DNA from: Flavobacteriaceae bacterium UBA2765
GTDB taxonomy: Bacteria > Bacteroidota > Bacteroidia > Flavobacteriales > Flavobacteriaceae
Assembly: GCA_002352665.1 (NCBI GenBank)
Contig: DEIV01000060.1
Location: 1-64,000 of the forward strand
DNA length: 64,000 nucleotides
Direction: 5' to 3'
The position numbers and the translations under genes are program-made. Under the pieces are notes generated by a model. It was given only the letters and a program-made list of their open reading frames with translations. It made no database searches and was not told where the DNA came from. This document shows, one piece after another, positions 1-7,541 of the stretch (its first letter is position 1; each line of letters opens with the position of its first letter).

Positions 1-327
1 ATCAAAATTCTTTAATGCAGGTGCGTTATCTTGTAGTTTTTCAAGTTCTTTGATCAACTCTCTAGGCAACATATCTTCCCTGTTGCTAAATATTTGTCCT
101 AATTTAATGAAGGTGGGGCCAAGTTCTTCCAAAACCATTCTAATACGTTGAAACTTTGAAAAAGAAAGCATTTTATCAGTTTCTGGATGATTTTTGAGAT
201 AACTTTTGGGAATTATTTTTCTTATTTGACTATTAACCATAACATCTTTAAAACCAAACTTTGTTAGAGTACTGAAGAGTTTGTTATATCTTTTAAGTTC
301 CTTTGGTTTGAAGAGATTTGGACTCAT
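1..327 (-). CDS. ubiB: UbiB/ABC1 (AarF) family atypical kinase, N-terminal part only
   Basis: The reverse strand from ATG at 327 reads an open frame to the window edge (109 residues, gene continues outside). The stretch [13 protein letters not shown] followed by SNREDMLP and a Leu-Gln-Asp run is the N-terminal signature of the ABC1/UbiB kinase-like family, which supports ubiquinone or menaquinone biosynthesis at the inner membrane. The kinase core lies beyond the window, so activity cannot be judged. Upstream there are two tandem copies of a TAnnTTTG-type promoter box. It is probably the last core gene before the accessory region at 328-11352. Confidence 0.85.
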   Translation of the reverse strand, partial: MSPNLFKPKELKRYNKLFSTLTKFGFKDVMVNSQIRKIIPKSYLKNHPETDKMLSFSKFQRIRMVLEELGPTFIKLGQIFSNREDMLPRELIKELEKLQDNAPALKNFD

Positions 328-392
328 AAATAATAGTTTATTTGTTACATATGGCTTGAAAAAATAGATTTTTTTAATGATCAATTTAGTTT

Positions 393-434
393 TAATACAA
401 AGGTAGGGAATAGTTATAATACAAAGGTAGGGAA
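393..434 (-). promoter_or_regulatory. Tandem 18-bp repeat carrying two TACCTTTG promoter boxes upstream of ubiB
   Basis: An 18-bp sequence is present twice, at 393-410 and 417-434 (period 24 bp). Read on the reverse strand each copy contains TACCTTTG (398-405 and 422-429), matching the Bacteroidota -7 consensus TAnnTTTG. The TTTG of the distal copy lies 16 bp upstream of the proximal box and could serve as its -33 element. The distance to the ubiB start (327) is about 70 bp. The repeat is seen directly; its promoter role is inferred. Confidence 0.45.
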
Positions 435-652
435 GCGTTACAATAAAAACTACCATTTAAGTGGCACACCAAGATTTTTTTTTAATAAAGAGTATTATTT
501 ATCTTAAAACATTAAAAATATGAAAGTGTATTATATGTTTAAGTAGGTAAGTTATTATTGTGCGAAAAAAATTAATTTTAACTCCATTCAGCACCATTCC
601 TTTCATTCCGTTGCTCTACATTTCGGGAAATGAGCTTCATTAAAATCATCTT

Positions 653-755
653 GGACACAACACTAAAAGTTATTCTTTTCATTACTCTAATTTGATCCTA
701 AAACTTTCAGAACAGAAATGATTTACTCCCAAGAATAACTTTTAGTGTTAAGTCC
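653..755. repeat. 25-bp near-perfect inverted repeat with 53-bp spacer
   Basis: The arms 653-677 and 731-755 are inverted copies, with a perfect 19-bp inner part (659-677 against 731-749) and two mismatches in the outer 6 bp. No convincing gene lies between or around them. The surrounding stretch 328-1017 otherwise shows only AT-rich DNA and a short implausible ORF at 745-942. The structure could be a transposon-end remnant or a large hairpin at the edge of the island. Confidence 0.6.
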
Positions 756-1017
756 GCTTCATAGGAATTTCATTAATTTATTTATTTCTACTTCCGATTG
801 TTTTCGAATTTCCCGTTTTTATTTACTTAAAAAACCGCCACTATTACCTTTTTTTGATAGCAAAACAACAACATTCATTCTTGGACAACTGCATAAAGCC
901 GGGCTCGTTCCTCACCCTATTTATAAGTTTTACCAAGCCTGAATATTGAATCACAACGGGCATCAAAAAAAAGGTAACAGCGACGGCACTATATAAAGTA
1001 AATTAATAATAAAAAAG

Positions 1018-1125
1018 ATGAAATCATACGAAATCAATAAATCGGAAGCAGAAATAAAGTTAAAAAATCAAAAAAAGGAAAACGCTTTGGATATAATAAG
1101 TAAATCACTTTTAAAACCTGTCTGA
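1018..1125 (+). CDS. Small hypothetical protein (35 residues) upstream of ssb
   Basis: An ATG at 1018 opens a 35-codon frame ending with TGA at 1125. The peptide is very Lys/Glu/Asn rich (starts MKSYEINKSEAEIK) and has no signal peptide or membrane segment. It sits 42 bp in front of ssb in the same direction and could share its transcript. Nothing beyond position and composition supports translation. Confidence 0.3.
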   Translation: MKSYEINKSEAEIKLKNQKKENALDIISKSLLKPV

Positions 1126-1167
1126 ATAGTTCAAATGGGTAAATATTAATCTTTAAAACTTTACATT

Positions 1168-1524
1168 ATGAGTACATTAAAAAACAAAGTTCAGTTAATC
1201 GGAAATGTTGGGCAAGACCCTGAAATTATCGTATTGGAAAGCGGTAAAAAAGTAGTCCGTTTTTCATTGGCTACTAACGAGCATTACAAAAAAGCCAAAG
1301 GTGATAAAGTACAAAACACTCATTGGCATAATATGGTAGCTTGGAATAAGACTGCCGAGATAATCGAAAAATATGCAGGCAAAGGAAAAGAAATTGCCGT
1401 TGAAGGAAAATTAACCTCTCGTTCCTATGAAACAAAAGAAGGTGAAAAACGAACTATAACCGAAGTAGTGATAAATGAAGTGTTGCTTTTAGGTTCTAAA
1501 AATGAAGCTGAAACAGTAAAATAG
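1168..1524 (+). CDS. ssb: Single-stranded DNA-binding protein, short mobile-element type
   Basis: The 118-residue product has the full OB fold of SSB: NKVQLIGNVGQDPE at the N-terminus, then the aromatic-rich HWHNMVAWNKTAE segment and GKEIAVEGKLTSRSYE. It lacks the disordered tail and the acidic DDDIPF-like C-terminal tip that chromosomal SSBs use to recruit partners; it ends NEAETVK. Short tail-less SSBs next to radC and integrases are typical of integrative elements in Bacteroidota. It probably protects single-stranded element DNA and is not the host's housekeeping SSB. Confidence 0.9.
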   Translation: MSTLKNKVQLIGNVGQDPEIIVLESGKKVVRFSLATNEHYKKAKGDKVQNTHWHNMVAWNKTAEIIEKYAGKGKEIAVEGKLTSRSYETKEGEKRTITEVVINEVLLLGSKNEAETVK

Positions 1525-1600
1525 TATAAAAGTTAAAGAGGGCACACACTCTAGAAAAGTTTCTCCCTCTTTTTCATTAGTAATCCTAAATAGAAATACA

Positions 1601-2050
1601 ATGAAAAACAAAGTTAATGAAATAAAAATAAGTTATAAGGAAAAAATCAAGACTTCAAAATCTGATGCAATCAAAAGTTCAGATTATGCAGCGAGGTTAT
1701 TTTTTGAAAATTGGAATAGTGATACTATTGGTCTGCAAGAATCTTTTAAAGTACTATTATTAAATAATTCCAATAAAGTGAAAGGAATTTATCAGCTATC
1801 TAAGGGTGGAATAACAGGAACCATTGTCGATTTACGAATCCTGTTTGCGGTGATATTAAAAACATTGTCAGTAGGTATTATTTTAGCCCATAACCATCCG
1901 AGTTCTAAATTACAACCCAGTGAAACGGATAAACAATTGACGATAAAAATAAAAAAAGCAGCTAGCTTTTTAGATATAAAAGTGTTAGACCATTTGATAC
2001 TTGCACCCAATGGAGAGTATTACAGTTTCACAGATAACGGTTTATTATAA
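1601..2050 (+). CDS. radC: RadC-like JAB/MPN domain protein
   Basis: The 149-residue protein is a stand-alone RadC JAB domain. The metal site motif HNHPSSKLQPSETD (around residues 97-110) gives the two His, Ser and Asp ligands, and the Glu of the QESFKVLLLN strand completes the zinc site. It lacks the helix-hairpin-helix region of chromosomal RadC. Short RadC proteins of this kind are common on plasmids, phages and integrative elements; their biochemical role is unsettled. It lies 76 bp after ssb and 15 bp before the next small gene, so an operon is likely. Confidence 0.88.
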   Translation: MKNKVNEIKISYKEKIKTSKSDAIKSSDYAARLFFENWNSDTIGLQESFKVLLLNNSNKVKGIYQLSKGGITGTIVDLRILFAVILKTLSVGIILAHNHPSSKLQPSETDKQLTIKIKKAASFLDIKVLDHLILAPNGEYYSFTDNGLL

Positions 2051-2065
2051 CTTAAAACTATAATC

Positions 2066-2263
2066 ATGGTCTACTTAAATTATAACAACCTTGACGACAA
2101 AACCCAACAGCATTTGTTATCGGTATCTAAAGAAGATATTGAAAGGCAATTTGGGGATAAACTAAAAACGTATGCAAAAGATCATCATTTAAATTATGAT
2201 ACGCTTTTACAAGAGGAGGCGATACGTAACCTATACAATTACAGTTTTGTTTTTAATATTTAA
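2066..2263 (+). CDS. Small hypothetical protein of the ssb-radC cluster
   Basis: A 65-residue acidic, probably helical cytoplasmic protein without signal peptide or membrane segment. It starts 15 bp after the radC stop, so it is very likely co-transcribed with it. The length, context and lack of overlap with any better frame make it a probable real gene. I do not recognise a domain. Confidence 0.65.
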   Translation: MVYLNYNNLDDKTQQHLLSVSKEDIERQFGDKLKTYAKDHHLNYDTLLQEEAIRNLYNYSFVFNI

Positions 2264-2968
2264 AACTTAATTTTTAATAGATAAAAAAAGGGACGGTTTA
2301 AAAGCTGTCTTTTTCTTTTTAAAAGAAATGCAACAGATTTCAATAAACACTACATAATACATAAAAAGTACCTTTTTAGATACTAAAAATGTACCCTGTA
2401 TGATGATACAGTACATTATGCCTTTAACTTGGTTAAAGGTATGGAAATTTTGCCCACGAGCGGGCAAAAATGGAATAGCGAGAGGGTAGCACGCCAAAGC
2501 GATGCTACGGGTTCGTTTTGCTTCGCAAAGCACTTGAAAACAGATAGTTGAATAAAAAAATAAAATTTATGAAATAAACCAAAATGGGTCAAATCCTCTG
2601 GGAAGCCCTATAAACAGGGAAAAAAGATGACCCATTTAGTATAAAAAGTAAGAAGAAAGGCTTTTTTAAGCTTACCATTTTATAAGAAGAATTTGATATA
2701 ATTGTGTTCTGTAAAGTATATGATTTTTTGTAAAACCCACCGCACTCGCTTGAGCGAGTTTGGTTCATTTTTAAAGAAATGGATTCTCTAAGCTTTATAA
2801 ATAATAAATACAAAAACCATCTATGATGGCTGCCTCCAAATCCATCACTTTAAAAACGGATTTTCTTTATGGCGTAAAAGACTTTTTAAACTCTGCAACC
2901 AAGGGGAGCAGACAAGATTGTGTCCACGGACACACATCTTGAACTTACGATCAAATTAAATATTTAGT
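2264..2968. other. Hairpin-rich non-coding stretch, possible degenerate mobilisation region
   Basis: About 700 bp without a convincing gene. It holds a chain of perfect hairpins: TTTTGCCC/GGGCAAAA (2448-2455 with 2462-2469), GTAGCA/TGCTAC (2486-2491 with 2503-2508), TGCTT/AAGCA (2519-2523 with 2528-2532), ACTCGCT/AGCGAGT (2744-2750 with 2753-2759), and a stem-loop at 2913-2941. Similar GC-rich hairpins often precede relaxase genes in Bacteroidota integrative elements, but no relaxase is present here. An oriT or deleted mobilisation locus is an inference. Confidence 0.4.
2913..2941. repeat. Conserved stem-loop, copy 1 (paired with 9499-9533)
   Basis: CAAGAT at the left pairs with ATCTTG at the right, enclosing an inner TGTGTC/GACACA stem. 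The block from about 2876 to 2941 is homologous to about 9463-9533, where the outer stem is kept (one G-T wobble) but the inner stem is a different sequence that still pairs. It lies about 30 bp beyond the recombinase stop. The complementarity is seen directly; the function is unknown. Confidence 0.6.
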
Positions 2969-4221
2969 TTACCTAACAGATGGAAGTTGTTTTTGTTTTT
3001 TTGTTTCAAATCGTTCCAATAAAATTTGAATATCCTCACTAATTTTATGTTCTAGCACTCTGGCATAAATTTGTGTAGTAGACAATTTAGTATGCCCCAA
3101 TAATTTAGATACTGTTTCTATTGGAACACCATTAGATAAAAGGACGGTAGTAGCAAATGTATGACGAGCTACATGAAACGTAATATTTTTATGAATACCA
3201 CATGCTTTTGCAATTTCCTTTAAATAACTATTTGTTTTTTGGTTGGAATAGAGTGGGAGCAACCTTTCAGAATTTATACCTTTAGAATTTGCCTTATACT
3301 TATCAATGATACTTAAAGCCTTAGGTAAGATAGGCACCTTTACTATTTCATTTGTTTTTTCGCGTTTTGTATAAATCCAATAATTATTATCAATCCCTTT
3401 GACAATCTGATGAGCTGTCAGTTGTTTAACATCAATATAAGACAAACCCGTATAACACGAAAAGATAAAAATATCTTTTACCCGTTCTAATCGTTCACTT
3501 TTAAAATAGGTATTTTCAACAAGTTCCAATTCCCTTTCAGAAAGATACTGCCTGTCATATTTGTCAAACTTCAATTGAAACTGGCTAAAAGGATTTTTAA
3601 CCAACCATTCCAACTTAATAGCAAATGAATCATTTTTTTAAAACGCTCCAAATGTTTCATTACTCCATTATTACCCAACGCTTTTCTTTTAGAAGTAGGA
3701 CTATAATTTCTTAAAAACCGTTCAAAGTCAATAATAAAACGATAATTCAATTGTTTTAAAAAGATATCATTGATTTTTAATTTTTGAACTAAGAATTTAT
3801 TTAAATACCGCTCAGTGGTATAATAATTCTTCATAGTACCAGGCTTTAATACCGAAACCATATTTGTATTATGATACTCAATAAGTTCAAGCAATGTTTT
3901 ACGCTGGTCATCCTTACCCAAATAACGTGCTTTAATAGCACCAGGAGAGATGACCTTGTATTCTTCCAGTAATTGCTTATGGCAATCTAATAACTGCCCA
4001 TAGACTTGATCTAATTACTTGTTTAAAATTCTAATATTTTGAGTAGCACCTCTTGCTCTTCCTTTGGAAGCGTCCCAATTGCACACCGAAATGCTTCTTT
4101 TTAAACTAATTTCAGAACGTTTTCCGTCAACAGTAATACGAGAATAAATAGATAATTTTTGAGAGTTACTCCGTGATTTTCTGGTAAAGAAAATTACAGT
4201 GAATGTGTTGTTTGTCTGCAT
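2969..4221 (-). pseudogene. Tyrosine recombinase (IntDOT-like family), inactivated by a nonsense codon and a frameshift
   Basis: Three fragments on the reverse strand make up one integrase of about 415 residues: arm-binding domain (4221-4015), core-binding domain (4014 to about 3620) and catalytic domain (3613-2969). A TAA at 4015-4017 replaces the Tyr codon kept in the sister copy (LNK-stop-LDQVYG against LNKYLDQVYG). One T is missing near 3625, where MIHFAIKLEW should be read, shifting the frame. The catalytic part keeps HVARHTF, LLGH and the IY nucleophile, while the first catalytic Arg is Ser (TGLSYID), as in IntDOT. The gene sits about 390 bp from a tRNA-Pro end copy, as expected for a tRNA-targeting island. 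Confidence 0.88.
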
Positions 4222-4316
4222 GTTATACGTCCTTAGTTACACAATAATTTTTGTAAAGACGAAAGTCAAATCACTTTTAAAAGTTCTATAAAGCTACAAC
4301 AATTTCAGAAAAGGAC

Positions 4317-4336
4317 TGCACACCTAATTGCACACC
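4317..4336. repeat. TTGCACACC-type motif pair, candidate recombinase arm sites (island A)
   Basis: TGCACACC and TTGCACACC lie 11 bp apart at 4317-4324 and 4328-4336, between the recombinase start and the tRNA end. The same pair occurs at 11037-11044 and 11048-11056, and a further CACCGAATTGCACAC lies at 4694-4708 just beyond the attachment core. Repeated short motifs around an attachment core fit arm-type binding sites. Recombinase binding is inferred. Confidence 0.4.
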
Positions 4337-4381
4337 TAATATGTAGTATTAAATGATATTAAATAATATCATAAAAAATGA

Positions 4382-4416
4382 AAAACACTGAAAATCATAT
4401 AATTAACAGTGTTTTA
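4382..4416. repeat. AAAACACTG/CAGTGTTTT inverted repeat upstream of the recombinase
   Basis: Nine-bp arms enclose about 17 bp. The equivalent at 11102-11136 has the same arms and an additional inner TAATC/GATTA stem. The structure lies between the recombinase promoter region and the nearly identical unit that ends in the tRNA core. It could be a terminator of transcription arriving from the tRNA side or a protein-binding palindrome. Confidence 0.4.
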
Positions 4417-4438
4417 GTTTAGCCTATTACTAGGTTCG

Positions 4439-4540
4439 TTAGAGTGACGAAATTACTCGTTTTACTTGTGATCCTGTAGAGGGTTTGTTGCTCATTAAAA
4501 ACCAAAATGCTACTGCATTTTTTGTTTTATTTATTTTCAT
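4439..4540 (-). CDS. 33-residue conserved micro-ORF between tRNA-Pro end and recombinase (copy 1)
   Basis: On the reverse strand ATG at 4540 reads a 33-residue basic peptide beginning MKINKTKNAVAFWFLMSN and stopping with TAA at 4439. The same frame is intact in copy 2 (11159-11260) with one Ser-to-Pro change. The DNA is nearly identical in both copies, so conservation alone does not prove translation. Its place between attachment core and recombinase would suit a small recombination directionality factor, but it is shorter than known ones. Confidence 0.3.
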   Translation of the reverse strand: MKINKTKNAVAFWFLMSNKPSTGSQVKRVISSL

Positions 4541-4577
4541 TTTGGTTATGAAGCAAGCTTCAACCTCATGAAAATAA

Positions 4578-4611
4578 AAAAACCTATAAATCAAATGATT
4601 TATAGGTTTTT
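4578..4611. terminator. Bidirectional hairpin terminator next to the relict attachment core
   Basis: A 16-bp perfect stem (left arm 4578-4593, right arm 4596-4611, loop AA) ends in a T-run on either strand. It is identical to 11298-11331, where it lies just past the tRNA-Pro 3' end and is the likely terminator of that tRNA. Confidence 0.75.
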
Positions 4612-4632
4612 AATGGTCGGGGTGGCAGGATT
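4611..4632. other. Relict attachment core: 22-bp copy of the tRNA-Pro 3' end
   Basis: The 22 bp 4611-4632 equal 11331-11352, which hold the 3' half of the T-arm, the acceptor stem and CCA of tRNA-Pro. After 4632 the sequence leaves the tRNA and no functional tRNA remains. This is the footprint expected when a recombinase inserts into the 3' end of a tRNA gene: the whole tRNA is rebuilt on one side and a core copy remains on the other. The gene-free stretch 4633-4872 after it holds only one TTGCACAC-type motif (4694-4708). Confidence 0.85.
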
Positions 4633-4872
4633 AATGAAAAACCCGTAACACCCTGTATGTCAAATTTTTAAAACACTTTTAACTGTATGTGTTCACCGAA
4701 TTGCACACTAAAGTTAAAAAGAACTATTTAAAAACAAATTTTATTCGTTTTTAGAGTTGGCAAATATACAATTTATATTAAATAGTATGAAATTAAATTT
4801 CTTTTAGTCTGATGAGGTGGTATTTCTTTCAAACCATTATGTTTATGTAGGGAGATTCTTAGTATTAATTTT

Positions 4873-5244
4873 TTAATTTGACCATAAACGAACAAATTCA
4901 CCATTCGTTAACAATTGAGAGTACTCCTGATATTGCAAAGAAGAATAATCAATTTTATTACCCGTGCAATCAAAAAACATTAAAGCTTCGGTCGCATTTG
5001 AATTAGTAGGGTCTTCAATTGCTATAATTTCGACACTATCGTTTTTGTAAACTGAAACTTCAACAGGTCTATAATTTGAAGTTTTATTGAGTATATTATA
5101 AACCTGACCAACTAGCCAGTTTGGATTTTCTACTCCACATACTCTTATATTTATATCATCAATCATATAGTTTTCATTATCATCTTTACAACCAAAAAAT
5201 AGAGATAAGGCTAAAAGCAATAAAGCAATTATTTTCTTTTTCAT
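4873..5244 (-). CDS. Small putative lipoprotein, island B
   Basis: A 123-residue protein with a lipoprotein signal peptide: basic start MKKK, hydrophobic core, lipobox LFFGC with Cys at residue 19. The mature part is acidic, holds two further Cys residues and has no domain I recognise. It lies 115 bp downstream of the subtilisin gene on the same strand and may be the last gene of that operon, or have its own promoter. Small lipoproteins of this kind recur through island B. Confidence 0.7.
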   Translation of the reverse strand: MKKKIIALLLLALSLFFGCKDDNENYMIDDINIRVCGVENPNWLVGQVYNILNKTSNYRPVEVSVYKNDSVEIIAIEDPTNSNATEALMFFDCTGNKIDYSSLQYQEYSQLLTNGEFVRLWSN

Positions 5245-5359
5245 CTTTAATTATTTTTTAGGTAGTTTTTGAGGTCTTGTAATGTTTGGGGGGATTTAAA
5301 ATCGGGTCAATAAGACCTTCAAGGTCGTCCCAACCTTGAAGGTCTAAAAATCTGAGTGA

Positions 5360-7531
5360 TTATTTTATTACCAATAGTTTTCCGGTAAGGATTTCATCTT
5401 TATATTTTACACGAACCAAATAAATACCTTCTGTCCATCCAGCCGTTTGTATTTTGATGCTTTTACTTTTCAGATTATCTTTTTTTAGTTTTTGAACGTT
5501 CATGATGTTGTAAATTTCTAAATCCCATTCCCCAATTTTATCGGAAGCTGTTTCGGCAGACTCCGATTTCTGATTCGTTTCTTCGAGAGTACCTTGCTCA
5601 ATAGTAATTGTGGTTTCATCATAAGTAGGGTTTGGGGAAAAACTTAGATAATAATTTTGCATTATCTGGTAAGATTCACTGTGCCAATTCCCTTCTCCAC
5701 AGGTATTGCATGCCCTAACGTAAACCGTTTCATAACCGTAGCTGTAAGGAGGTACAAATACCACAGAAACCATATCCTTATCTTCTGTTTCAAAATGACT
5801 CCAACCAGAACTGTAATTCCAGTCATAATCATCAATTCCCATAACGGTTTCATCTATAGCAGAAGTTTTGGTTGTAACCCACAAAACATTTTGTTCCCCA
5901 GCTACAAAAAAATCCTGTCCACTATAATTTGAATTTTGAATATCCAATTCATCAGGTGAAGGTGGGCCTACCCAAACGATTTTTTGTATTTCGTAACCAG
6001 AAATTATGGCTTTTATATAACCTGAACCAGATACAGTACTGTTACTAGCTTTCACAGTTACTTGAGTGTTAGTTGATGAAACGATTTGTAAGTTAGAGGA
6101 AACTTGCCAGTTAACTGAAATACCATTTGGGACATTAAACAAGCTAAATACAGTATTAGAGGAACACGCTAAACTGCTCCCAGAAATATATGTATCCTCG
6201 AAAATAATTGTTTCAACAGCTTTTTTAGCATTAAGACGCCCATAACCCATCTCGTCGTCCCAAGTGCCATTTGGATGACCACCTACAATAGTATAATTAT
6301 AACCACCAACTTTATCCGCAGTCGTTTCTAAAATGTCTCTTACTTCTTGAACTGTTAAAGATGGATTAATTGAATATATAAGAGCCGCTACAGCACTAAC
6401 CTGTGGTGCAGCAAAAGATGTCCCATCAGAAGTTATATAATTATCGTTTAAATCAAGACCATATATGCCAACCCCAGGAGCTACTATGTCTAAATTATTT
6501 CCAAAGTTTGAAAAATTTGCCCTAATTTCGTTTTGGTCAGTTGCACCAACTGCAATAACGTTATTATTTGAGGCCGGATATGGAATATTGTTAGAGGAGC
6601 CATTACCTGATGCACAAATAATAATTACATTCCTATTGATTGCGTATTGAATAGCATTATCAATAGCGTTAGTTTGTGCTACTGATAAACTAAGTTGAAT
6701 AACTTTTACTCCATTATCAACGGCCTCAATAATAGCGTCATCAAGAACTGCTCCTAATGGTTGAGCTATTCCAATACAATATGGTAATATTTTAACTCCT
6801 TCATTATTGTTTCCACCTGCAATTCCAGCAATACCATGATTATTATTTGTTTTTGCCCCAATAATCCCTGAAACTTGAGTCCCGTGGAAATTAATAGTTC
6901 TTACATCGTTAGAATTATTTGCATAATTCCATCCTTTCCAATCATCAATCAATCCGTTTCCATCATCATCAATACCGTTTCCAGAATTAGGGTTGTCAGG
7001 ATTACTCCAAGTATCTTCGCCTGCATTTAAATATATGTTTTGATACGTGTCATTTCCAAGCCCTAAATCAGAATGAAGCCAATCGGTACCCGAGTCTAGA
7101 ACCCCAACAATTACATTAGAATTTCCAGTAGTGAACTCATTGGCATTATAATAATTAATTGTAGATAAATACCATTGTAGATGCTCGTCATCATCATTAG
7201 GAATAAAATCGATGTAATGTCCAATTGAATTATATTCAATTTTTTCTATAGATTCATCTGATGATAATAAACTGATGTAATTTTCAATAGTGTAATCCTT
7301 TGGAACTTTTAAATCTACATATCCTAATTTGTTTTTTCTATAAAATTTGTAATTTGAATTTAACTCTACTCCTTTTTTTAATTTAATTGTAATCGTATTC
7401 ATATCTACATCAAATAAACGACCATTATTCTCTATTTTATATTTATCATTGATTTTAGTAATTTTTTGATTTATTTTTTGTGAGTATGAACTAAGAGTCA
7501 TAAGTAATAATAATAAGTAAACTTTTTTCAT
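5360..7531 (-). CDS. Secreted subtilisin-family serine protease with T9SS sorting domain
   Basis: From the ATG at 7531 (chosen over an upstream Met at 7573 because it begins a clean signal peptide MKKVYLLLLLMTLSSYSQ) the protein has 723 residues. After an N-terminal propeptide-like region comes an S8 domain with Asp146 (GVLDSGTDW), His216 (FHGTQVSG), oxyanion Asn310 (ASGNGSS) and Ser372 (GTSFAAP). An Asp/Asn/Gly-rich insert between Asp and His looks calcium-binding. The last 80 residues, from SFSPNPTYDE to GKLLVIK, form a type A sorting domain for the Bacteroidota type IX system, so the enzyme should reach the cell surface or medium. It starts 10 bp after the preceding lipoprotein gene, implying one operon. 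Confidence 0.93.
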   Translation of the reverse strand: MKKVYLLLLLMTLSSYSQKINQKITKINDKYKIENNGRLFDVDMNTITIKLKKGVELNSNYKFYRKNKLGYVDLKVPKDYTIENYISLLSSDESIEKIEYNSIGHYIDFIPNDDDEHLQWYLSTINYYNANEFTTGNSNVIVGVLDSGTDWLHSDLGLGNDTYQNIYLNAGEDTWSNPDNPNSGNGIDDDGNGLIDDWKGWNYANNSNDVRTINFHGTQVSGIIGAKTNNNHGIAGIAGGNNNEGVKILPYCIGIAQPLGAVLDDAIIEAVDNGVKVIQLSLSVAQTNAIDNAIQYAINRNVIIICASGNGSSNNIPYPASNNNVIAVGATDQNEIRANFSNFGNNLDIVAPGVGIYGLDLNDNYITSDGTSFAAPQVSAVAALIYSINPSLTVQEVRDILETTADKVGGYNYTIVGGHPNGTWDDEMGYGRLNAKKAVETIIFEDTYISGSSLACSSNTVFSLFNVPNGISVNWQVSSNLQIVSSTNTQVTVKASNSTVSGSGYIKAIISGYEIQKIVWVGPPSPDELDIQNSNYSGQDFFVAGEQNVLWVTTKTSAIDETVMGIDDYDWNYSSGWSHFETEDKDMVSVVFVPPYSYGYETVYVRACNTCGEGNWHSESYQIMQNYYLSFSPNPTYDETTITIEQGTLEETNQKSESAETASDKIGEWDLEIYNIMNVQKLKKDNLKSKSIKIQTAGWTEGIYLVRVKYKDEILTGKLLVIK

Positions 7532-7541
7532 GGTATTTTTT

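Larger units (their letters stand above)
4417..4632. repeat. Near-identical 216-bp direct repeat, copy 1 (copy 2 at 11137-11352)
   Basis: Positions 4417-4632 and 11137-11352 differ at only about three bases, at an exact offset of 6720 bp, whereas the adjoining leader regions and recombinase genes are clearly diverged. The unit contains a 33-codon ORF, a long hairpin (4530-4578 with inner GAAGC-AA-GCTTC), a terminator hairpin (4578-4611) and the tRNA-Pro 3' end. The repeat defines the borders of island B. Confidence 0.9.

Noticed and set aside
745..942. 65-residue open frame in the left accessory region
   Set aside because: Composition is low in typical coding features, no signal or domain, and it begins inside the right arm of the inverted repeat at 731-755; more likely chance.
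2267..2813. Two reverse-strand open frames (2267-2533 and 2589-2813)
   Set aside because: They run through the series of hairpins and translate to Phe/Ile/Lys-rich chains without domains; the DNA structure explains the region better.
4439..4540. Firm identification of the micro-ORF as an excisionase
   Set aside because: At 33 residues it is shorter than known directionality factors, and its conservation may simply reflect the nearly identical DNA of the two copies; kept only as a low-confidence feature.
5657..5932. Forward-strand frames within the subtilisin gene
   Set aside because: Shadow frames opposite a strongly supported coding sequence.
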